NCBI GenBank assembly: GCA_047967505.1
Contig: CM106541.1
Strand: one strand, 5' to 3'
Source: Dipteris shenzhenensis
Taxonomy: Eukaryota > Polypodiophyta > Polypodiopsida > Gleicheniales
Length of the DNA stretch: 64,000 nucleotides
In this document: piece after piece, positions 56,028 through 64,000 of the stretch
Position numbering within the stretch: the first letter of the stretch is position 1
How the letters are laid out: each line of letters starts with the position of its first letter
The notes under the pieces: generated by a model
Seen by the model: only the letters and a program-made list of their open reading frames with translations
The model's database searches: none
Told to the model about the DNA's origin: nothing
Program-made: the position numbers and the translations under genes

Positions 56028-58330
56028 GATGTAGATGTATCGTTGCTTCATGGACCAGTGGGCATGCTTTCTATTTGCTATTCTCAATTGTGGACTGTCA
56101 TAGTCACATGATACTCAATTGATCGATAGCACATTTTGAAAGATTTTGTTCAGAGGGGAAAGAGGCTTGCCTAGGGTAAGGGCACTGTAGAACAGTTTTA
56201 TGAAGCGTGCACGAATTGTGTGACACATGCATGGATCAGTTGATCACACACTCGCACATAATCCACTGATCTTTGGTTGTGGAAGCATAAACAGCTGAAA
56301 GTGTGAGAGAGAAGCAGTAACTCCGCATATTGTCCTTTGTCCCCCTTTTACCAGGAGAGTTTCTGCTGAATAACTGTAGTGCAATATTTTTCTGTAGTGT
56401 CTCCTCCATGTGAGGACTGAATATGAGATCTTAGCATCTGATTGCTTGCTTCTCTTCCTTTCTACTTAGTGCATATGGCTGCTGCTTCTGCTAGAGGGGC
56501 TGGAAGGGCTGTACAAAGTTGGGCTTTTATTTTGTATAGCATCTCCTCTATGTGGGGGGTGTCCCTTGGGTGAAAGGGAATCTCCCTTTAGTGAAGAGGT
56601 GTGCCTCTTCAGGAAGGAAGGTGTCCCTGGGTGAAGTGCTGTGTCCATAATTGAAGAGGTTTGTCTGAGATCTCTGCTCTATGAAAGCGCCTGGTTGCAT
56701 GCTCTCCTCCTTGCCAGAATGCATATTGTTACCTCCGCTACAAGAGGGGCTTGCAAGCTCTACTTGGTCTGCCCTCCAAGTGCCTGAACTGAGATTTTAT
56801 AGGGATAGCCGCTCTGCATCCAAACATCCTGGCAACTCGACTGCTAGGTCTTCCAACCAGGATATCTGGGTGAACGTACCAGACAAAATTGGCTGGTCAG
56901 GTCTGCCTGGCCTATCAGACCTGGTTGTTAATGTCATGTATTTAACCAGCCCGCCCCAGTGGCTGGTCTATGTTGTGGGTGCCTAGTGTGCCCTGTCGTT
57001 GCGTGCAGACTAGTTCTAGAGTAAGTTCACATGCATCCTAGAATGTTCTGTCAATGCATTTGGATTATGTTCAAAGTACTACTTGCACTAACCCAACCAT
57101 GGGACTGGGAATGAGATTCAGAGCCATCTATTTGGCTCTACAAATGGGAATTTTTGGTGCCTTGTTCGTCCAGCCATTTGGAATTTTGGAAAACAAAGCC
57201 CCCCTGTTCCCCCCCCCCCCTTCTCTCTCTCTCTGTCTGTGTGTCTGTCTGTCTGTCTCTTCCTTGTGTCTGTGTTTTAGAAAGCTTGTGTTGCAAGAAT
57301 AAGCTTTGCCGAACTACAGTTCTCAGTCATCTTGCAGACAAAGAAAGAATATATTCATTTAACATCTGTAGAAAGTCAGAGAAGCAAAGTCACAGCCAAA
57401 CAGGGCCTAGAGCACGTTTCAACATACGTCGTGCGTGTGCACGATGATGATGATCATTAACATGGTCATGATTGTGTCAACATCCATGGAGCTGAAAATG
57501 ACCTATGTGACCAAAAGTATCGTTACAGAAGGAGCTAATGTGATACGTGATGTGAGAGCCATCTTAGTGTATGCTATAAAATGAAGTGTGATGCCGTGGT
57601 GCTGCTCAAGTGTTGTTTGGAAGGCTCCAAGACTTGGTTGATGTATGTACCCATAGCATTTCTAAGACCTTTCTACATGAGGCAGTAGGTAGTGGTCTCG
57701 AGCTCATCTAAGGTATTGCATAATGTGTGCCATACGGTGGAGTACATTCATTAGACACTCCTATCCATTACAAAGTAGATAAGAGTTGTTCCTCCCATGA
57801 TATCTACATGTATTGCTGAAACCTCCTTCGTAAAAGACAGCAAAGACACTCTCATTTTCTCTCCCTCTCTCCCTCTCTCAACAGATACACTAGGGCCCAG
57901 GACAATCATCGGGCTGGACCCCCCCGAAGGTTTTTATTCATCAGAGAGAAAATGCAGTACATGAGTTCAGCGTGGAAGCTGTTCATACAAAATCCAAACG
58001 TGAATTCAAATTCATGAGCTCTCAAGCTCCCCTTCTTGGCAACAAGCCACTTGTCAATTTCTACATTACTTTCCTAATTACATGCCACTAAGGGTAACTT
58101 TGGAGTCTTTGAAGCACTTGGTCACGCGAACCGCCTCCTAGACTCTTGTTAGGCTCCATTGAGCTTACGAAAATAACTCTTCCTAGTATTTGCAACAATT
58201 ATTTAAAGCGCACCACCATGGTACCCATTAATTGTTAGCACTTTGCATGCAAATAACACATTGTGGACTAATTCTAGTCATGATGGGCATCCCCACTGAA
58301 CACGTGCGCACACAGTTTTAAAAAAAAAAA
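55816..58330. other. Intergenic; nothing firm
   Basis: A GA microsatellite lies at 55989-56021. A C run with CT and GTCT words lies at 57207-57265. 56480-56750 repeats 'ctagaggggct' and 'tgtccctgggtgaa' words. No gene is recognised. Confidence 0.4.
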
Positions 58331-58339
58331 ATATTGATT

Positions 58340-58620
58340 CTTTGGTTGATCGAAGTCAGTGCTCTTAATTATAATTAAGAGGCTTTGACCAAGGGTTGAG
58401 GCGTCTTAATTATAGTCAAGTCTCTCCAACACAAGTTGGCACATCTTGGTTAATCGTAGGAAACTCTCTTGGCAATAAACTAAGTCTTCTTGATCGAAGT
58501 TAGGCTTACTTGACCAGAGTCAAGTATCTTTGATCGTAGTCAATTCTGACCATTAAAAGAACTCTTTGATCATAATTAACACATATGAAAACTCTTTAAT
58601 TATAATCAGATAAATGGTCA
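58340..58620. repeat. Short degenerate repeats around 'ttgatcgaagtcaa'
   Basis: The words 'ttgatcgaagt', 'ttgaccagagtcaag', 'ttgatcgtagtcaa' and 'ttgatcataatta' follow one another every 15-40 bases. They are near-palindromic. They lie just downstream of the gypsy coding region, possibly inside its 3' LTR. Confidence 0.5.
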
Positions 58621-58670
58621 ATTGTACTTTGACTTAGGATATTTACATTGTGGTGACATCACCTCGGCTT

Positions 58671-59624
58671 CTATTCAGTTGACCTCAATTGAAAAGCTTC
58701 CTTGTAAACATTTAAAAGTTGTGGATGATCGGGCAACAGGTCTTCATCCATCCACTTGGCATTGAATGTCGTATAATTTTTGAATTTTACAAGATACCTA
58801 TAAAACTCCTTGCCTTGAGGGCCTTTGTATACAGTACGGTACACAATCTGCTTTGGTTGAAGAACCTCCTCCAGCTCATCTACTTCTGGTGGATTCTCTG
58901 ATATTGGCTCTATAGGCTCTGGCCCCTGAAATTTCTTTAGAAGACTCACATGGAAAGCATTGTGAATCCTCCAATGCCCTGGCAATGCTAACTTGTATGC
59001 AACCTCATTTATTCTTTTTGTAACCTTGAAAGGGCCATAGTACCTGGGGGAGAACTTTGTATACACTTTTTGTTTGCCTTTGAACTTACGAAGCCTAGCT
59101 TTCTCGAACTTTAAAAGTATCCACTCCCCATTCTTGAGATCTAACTGTCTCCTATGCTTACTTGCAGCTCTTTTATGTTTCTCTTGAGACCTTTCGATTG
59201 CTGTCCGGACTTGGCTGTATGCTGTCTAGAGGTCTCTCACAAACTGATCAGCTGCAAATATTTCGTCCTCGGTCCTTAGGATGGGTGGCAGAATCACCTT
59301 TCCATAGATGACCTCAAAGGGGGCTTTCCCTGAAGAGCTGTGTACTGTATTATTGTAAGTAAACTCTACCAATAGTAGGTACTTTTCCCAGTTTGAACCT
59401 TGGTCACCCATGTAGCATTTCAGCATATCCAATGCTGAAGAATTTGCTACTTCACTTTGACCATCTGTCTGGGGATGGAAAGAAGACGAAAATTTCAGAT
59501 TTGTCCCCATATTATCAAATAAAGCTCTCCAGAATAGACTGGTCATTTTGGGATCTCGATCACTGACAATGGACTTAGGCATACCATGATGCTTAAAGAT
59601 CTGTGCCATGAAAAGCTTAGCCAT
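58671..59624 (-). pseudogene. Gypsy integrase C-terminal half and chromodomain-like tail
   Basis: 59624-59226 carries FKHHGMPKSIVSDRDPKMTS, SSSFHPQTDGQSEVANS and EFTYNNTVHSSSGKAPFEV. After a TAG, the same frame resumes in 59066-58671 with [32 protein letters not shown], and a chromodomain-like [20 protein letters not shown]. The catalytic second Asp (DRD) and the Glu (QSE) are present. Confidence 0.85.
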
Positions 59625-59635
59625 ATGATCTGCCT

Positions 59636-59950
59636 TTATGGTTTTGCGAACTGGTATGAAATGAGCTTACTTGCTGAATCTATCAATGATAGTCCAAATC
59701 CCATCATTCCCTGACTTTGATCTTGGCAAATAAAAAAAGAAGTCCATTGTAATACTTTCCCACGGTGCCTGAGGCACGGGAAGAGGCATAAGTAGGCCAG
59801 GTGCCTTCCATGTATCATACTTCACTTTTTGACACGTAAGGCATTCAGTAACAAACACCGCATCCTTGGGCAAAAGAAATACCTCTCTAGTGCTAGCGTT
59901 GTTGCTGTAATTTCTCTATGTCCAGCATAGGGAGGTGCATGGCATTCCTC
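59636..59950 (-). pseudogene. Gypsy integrase N-terminal zinc part and first core motif
   Basis: The H-H-C-C region begins at HAPPYAGHREITATTLAL in the preceding frame, and CLTCQKVKYDTWKAPG follows. TMDFFFYLPRS carries the first catalytic Asp. Frame changes separate it from its neighbours. Confidence 0.8.
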
Positions 59951-60715
59951 CAAAATCTTTTTCCTCATCTCTTGGGTGATGCATAGGCAGCCATCTTTCA
60001 TTAGATACCCATCTTTCAGGGAATAGTGACTGGTGGATTGCCCCTCTTGCATTTGCTGTAAAATCCTGTCAAAATTTGCATCATTAGCATATTGCTCCCT
60101 CATGCCTTCCAGGTCCTGATGATAAGCAATAGCCACATTATTGACATGAGGTCTTCGGCACAAGGCATCTGCCACTCTGTTCCGAATTCTTGGGGTATGG
60201 ACAATCTGAAAATGATACATCGACAGCATATTTGCCCATTTCATATGCTTCTCGGAAAGTTTTGTCTGAGTTAGAAAATATCTCAGACTTTGGTGATCTA
60301 TTTTAACAGTAAAATCTGCATCCAAAAGATAGTGCTTCCATGTGTTCACAGCATGAACTAGAGCCAACAATTCTTTTTCATAGATTCCCAGATATCTTTC
60401 AGCATCACACAATCTTCGGCTCTCGTATGCTACTACATGTCCATTCTGATGTAATGCAGCCCCAACACACTCTCCACAAGCATCGCAATTAACCTCAAAA
60501 GGTTGATAAAGATCCGGGACTACATGAATAGGCTCTGTAGTTAACTTCTCCTTGAGTGTATTGAATGCTTTCTTTTGTGATATTCCCCATGTAAAGGTTG
60601 CATTTTTCTTAGTAAGGTCATGTAATGGAGCTGCGATATTAGCAAAATGCCTGATGAATCTCCTATAGTAGGAGCAAAGTCCCCAAAAACTATGGACTTC
60701 ATGCACAGTTTTCAA
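59822..60715 (-). pseudogene. Gypsy RT tail, RNase H and integrase start
   Basis: 297 open codons. VHEVHSFWGLCSYYRRFI is the RT connection. RNase H has VNCDACGECVGAALHQ, EKELLALVHAVNTWKHYL, and KIDHQSLRYFLTQ, with LSMYHFQIVHTPRIRN and VADALCRRP ending it. It is one base out of frame with the RT proper. Confidence 0.87.
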
Positions 60716-61449
60716 TTAGGCCATTCTTGGATGGCTCGGATCTTTGTAGGATCCATTTGTATCCCATTCTTGGATATTATATGCCCCAGATGATGGATCT
60801 CTTCCAAAAAGAATTCACTTTTCTTGCTATTGGCAAAAAGCTGATGATTTCGAAGTTCTTGAAATACCAAAGCAAGATGTTCCCTATGCTCTTCTTCTGT
60901 CTTTGAAAAGACTAGGATATCATCAAAGAAAGTACCCATGAAAGGCCTGTACTTTCGGAAGATGCGATCCATCATTCTATTGAATGTGGCTGGAGCATTT
61001 GTCAACCCAAAAGGCATCACTAAGTATTCATACAACCTGAATATAGTGCGAAAAGTTGTCTTATGCACATCTTGTGGTTGTATTCTGACTTGATGATAGC
61101 CACTCTTCAAGTCTATCCTGCTGAAAGCTGTTGCTCCTCTAAGCTGGTCAAGCACATCGTCTATGCGTGGTATCGGAAATCTATTTTCGATGGTCATCTT
61201 ATTCAATGCACGATAATCAATGGACATTCGAAAAGAACCATCTTTCTTTTGTACTAGAAGTACTAGTGAGCAAAAAGGAGATGAACTGGGTTGAATTAAC
61301 CCTTTGGACAGCAAGTCTTGAACCTGAGCCATAATCTCCTCTCTTTGAGTCGCACTGACTCCATAAGGTGGTCCATTTGGTGGCTCACTACCAGGCATTA
61401 ACTCTATCTGATGATCTTGTGGTCTCTCTGGGGGTAACTCCCCTGGCAA
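60712..61449 (-). pseudogene. Gypsy reverse transcriptase
   Basis: 245 open codons. YRALNKMTIENRFPIPRIDD, FSRIDLKSGYHQVRIQPQ, and YEYLVMPFGLTNAPATFN lead to FFDDILVFSK, where the catalytic Asp pair is present. It ends in frame-shifted contact with the RNase H frame. Confidence 0.88.
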
Positions 61450-61596
61450 AGCATCGGAAAAGAAATGTTTAAAGTTTACAAGAAACTAAAATTTATCTTT
61501 GTCTGCATCATCGAAAATTCCAGACTTTATTGCTTTACCACATGTAACATCAGATACAATGGGGATAGTTTCCCCTTTATTCCTGGCAACTAAACG

Positions 61597-61990
61597 CTAG
61601 TTTTTCCCCCTATGGATAAAACTCAGTACCCTCTCAGGGTATTCTATTGTTACTTCCTTTCGATGGAACCATGGTGTACCAAGTACAACATCATGCTGCT
61701 TGAGAGGAGAGATTAAAAAGTCCTCATGATCTACATAGCTCTGCACATGGACACGAAGCTTTCCAATCAAATCTTTAAATATGAAATTGTCTGTAGACCT
61801 TGGATCAAATAGGATTGATGCTTGCTGATCTCTTATCTTTCCCCATGATAGCAAAAGCTCTTTTTTCTTTGGGTCTGAGGTACTACCCAAAACATCTGGG
61901 ACTGCTCCCACCATTGGCCTCGGTGGTACTTGTGGCTTTTTTTGCTCCTTAGAACCTGAAGGCTTCTCAGGGCACTAGGCAGCCATATGC
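61597..61990 (-). pseudogene. Gypsy zinc knuckle end and protease, catalytic site lost
   Basis: The frame contains ASILFDPRSTDNFIFK, where other gypsy proteases have D-S-G or D-T-G. The G is replaced by R and the S by P, so the active site is lost. Upstream, CFRCGKERHMAA is followed by a TAG and then C, so the zinc knuckle is interrupted. HDVVLGTPWFHRKEVTIEY is the conserved second half. Confidence 0.75.
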
Positions 61991-62109
61991 CTCTCTTTCC
62001 CACATCTAAAGCATTTCCCATCTCTGCGGAATTCAGCTATCTGTTCAGGAGTGAATGGGGATTTGCTTTTATATGACTTTAAACATTGAGTACCCCTCGG
62101 CTTCTGAGG

Positions 62110-63154
62110 CTAAAACCCTTTCTTTTCAACCTTGGGATACTCTTTCTTTTCTGATTTTGAAAAATTAGTTTTCTTCCTTTTAGCACCTCCTACATGCAAG
62201 GATAGTACTGTGGATGGATCTTGTAATGGCACAAGACTAGCTATTGAAGCTGAATGCATAAGGTCTTGAATGTTCCTTGCCCCCAAAGCATTCACTACTG
62301 CTTGAATTCTTGGACTGAAACCTACTCTGTACTTTCTCTTTTGGGTTCTTTTGGAGATCTTTCTGAAAGGTGCAACCTGCAAATAAGCATCCCAAAACTT
62401 TTGGTTGTACACATCCACTGTATCTCGTGCATCCATATGCTTCCCAATCTTGAAGAACATGATCTCTAAACTGTTTAAGCATAAATTGCTGGTAGAAGGC
62501 TTTCTTGAAGTCCTTCCACCTCTTTGGGGTTGACCCATCTGTGGTCTATGCACTCCACCATGCACTAGTTGTCGATGTCAAGTGCAAACTGACCATTCTT
62601 AACTTGGAGGATTCTGAAAACTTTTCTATACCGAATACATCATCAAACTGCCTGATGAAGTGCAATGCTTTGTCTGTATGACCATATTGTCCATTATAGG
62701 TCATAAACTTGACAGATTTACCCCCATCTTTGAATTCCTTGGTCTCTCTAGAAGACTTGCTCTTCCTAGACTTCTTGTGTTTCCTTCTTTTCCTGGATGG
62801 TTTATCTGATAAAGAAGAAGATACATAAGTCGAGTTCGAGGTAGACGGTGAAGGACTTGGAGATCGGTGATGATGCCTTGATCTCTTCCTACTATGAGAC
62901 CGTCCCCTATGAGATCCCTCTCTCTTGGGCTGTACACGAGAGAGTGCCTCTGGCACTGGCACATCATAAGCTGCATTAAGCATATTTTCTACTTGAAACA
63001 AATGCTGAGCTCTTGGATCCCTTCTGAGATTTTCCATCTCTTGCATATGAGTGCGTACCATTTGCTCAAATTCTTGCTGATTTTGCTACACACTTCTCTG
63101 TCTTGGATGTGCATCCCTATCTTGTGAATCCCATTGGATAGGTGATTGGGCCAT
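62110..63154 (-). pseudogene. Gypsy gag
   Basis: The ATG at 63154 (MAQSPIQWDSQDRDAHPRQR) is followed by one TAG and continues in the same frame as 63061-62546. This part contains an Arg/Ser-rich stretch (SRKRSRHHHRSPSPSPS) and FDDVFGIEKFSESSKLRM. After a shift, 62565-62110 continues with VDVYNQKFWDAYLQV and a Lys-rich end. Confidence 0.75.
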
Positions 63155-63159
63155 TTTTT

Positions 63160-64000
63160 TTACAACTTGTCTGAGATCTGCAAGTTTCTCACACACTGTG
63201 TATGCAACTGATGCACACTGCCTTTGCTTTTCAAAGAGAAAAATTACCTCAACAAGAGGTGTCTTGCATTCACAATCTATGCCAATACCGGGCTGTCAAC
63301 TCAAGGCATCTACCCACAAAGTTGCCAAGGCATCAACAACTATATTGCCCCTTTTCTAGTTGCTGCAAAAAGCACTGAGTATGCATCCGATTCCCTTTTT
63401 CTGAGCACAAAGGCATGCATTCCTTTATTTGTGCAAATCTCTAAATTTTCTTTGATTTTTGCTTTTTCTGACAATAAATACTCTATCACATAGGTGAAAA
63501 CTGCTCGTAGAAACAGTCTCTACAACTGTCCTTTTTTTATGGGAACAGTAACCAGATGGGTAACTGTTGGTTATTCTAACCAGACTGATCGGTTTTAGTT
63601 TAGTTAGTCTACAACTATACTAATTGGACTGGTCACCGTCTGGTTACAGTGACTAGATTGGTTTGGTTGGGTAAACTAATTGGACCTCTAACCAGTCCAC
63701 TAACCAAAGCTAGGTTAGCTTAGCCTCAAGTCTGCCACCTCAGCTATCTAGCTGGCAATCCAGGTCAGCTACCACATATCCTGCCATGTCATCCACTGAG
63801 TTGTTTGCCACATCGGCACTTGCACATGCATGCCACCTGGCTGCCAAGTCATCAAAGATCCTCCAGGCTGCCACGTAAGCCTAAAGTTGAACCTTAGCCT
63901 CTGGCTAGTCGACGTCGCACATCGCGCCGGTGCCCTATTTCTTCAGCAAAGCCTATACAGAGTGCCACGCCCGCACCTCGGTGACCGTCGCTCTGAGTGT
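63160..64000. other. Leader or 5' LTR region of the gypsy element, unresolved
   Basis: 63540-63720 is built of recurring 'aaccag', 'actggt' and 'attgga' words. 63720-63900 repeats 'ctgccacctcagct' and 'gctgccaagtca' like words. I found no primer-binding site or LTR border. The window ends here. Confidence 0.35.

Larger units (their letters stand above)
58671..63154 (-). mobile_element. Decayed Ty3/gypsy retrotransposon with chromodomain-like end
   Basis: Minus strand, in order: gag (63154-62110), zinc knuckle, protease, RT, RNase H, integrase, and a chromodomain-like tail. Order and domain content are those of a chromovirus-type gypsy element. Several stops and frameshifts break it. LTRs were not located; a second LTR may lie beyond the window edge. 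It is older than both LTR elements to the left. Confidence 0.88.

Overview
The window looks like nuclear DNA of a land plant. It carries a chlorophyllase gene with a spliceosomal intron, a plastid-type type II peroxiredoxin, a ClpP2-like sequence and a PPR fragment of the plant P-L-S style. The rest is degenerate transposable elements and long GA/CT microsatellites. The wording of the PPR fragment and the long AT-rich, TE-decayed intergenic space suggest a fern; this is inference only. I recognised no rRNA, tRNA or CRISPR.

Layout. 1-2.9 kb: a mosaic repeat whose second copy lies at 21.3-24.9 kb. Its minus strand encodes decayed transposase-like protein. 2.9-7 kb: AT-rich satellite-like repeats. 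8-13.1 kb: remnants of a Ty3/gypsy element (gag, reverse transcriptase), a PPR fragment and a LINE-like tail, separated by GA/AC microsatellites. 13.2-13.9 kb: a minus-strand reading frame broken by three stops. 16.6-17.7 kb: an apparently intact two-exon chlorophyllase. 18.9-19.2 kb: another gypsy RT scrap. 25.9-26.4 kb: a kinase-like pseudogene. 30.1-31.8 kb: a copia remnant with primer-binding site. 32.2-33.2 kb: a purine-only array. 33.2-33.9 kb: an endonuclease-like remnant. 38.2-38.9 kb: an intact intronless type II peroxiredoxin with transit peptide.

39.8-43.8 kb is a complete, very young LTR element, minus strand, with two 947-bp LTRs and TAAAA target duplications. It carries gag and no pol. 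44.7-52.3 kb is a nearly complete copia element, minus strand, with CTCCC target duplications, gag, protease, integrase, RT and RNase H. It has one frameshift, an in-frame 282-bp duplication and unusual TG...TA LTR ends. This copia element sits inside one arm of an inverted repeat of about 0.8 kb. The other arm is at 53.57-54.38 kb and runs up to a truncated ClpP2-like coding sequence. 58.7-63.2 kb is a decayed but fully ordered Ty3/gypsy element with a chromodomain-like C-terminus, minus strand.

The host genes do not form a pathway together. Chlorophyllase (chlorophyll dephytylation), the plastid peroxiredoxin (peroxide removal) and ClpP2 (organelle proteolysis) are separate genes set in TE-rich sequence. 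Only the first two look functional.
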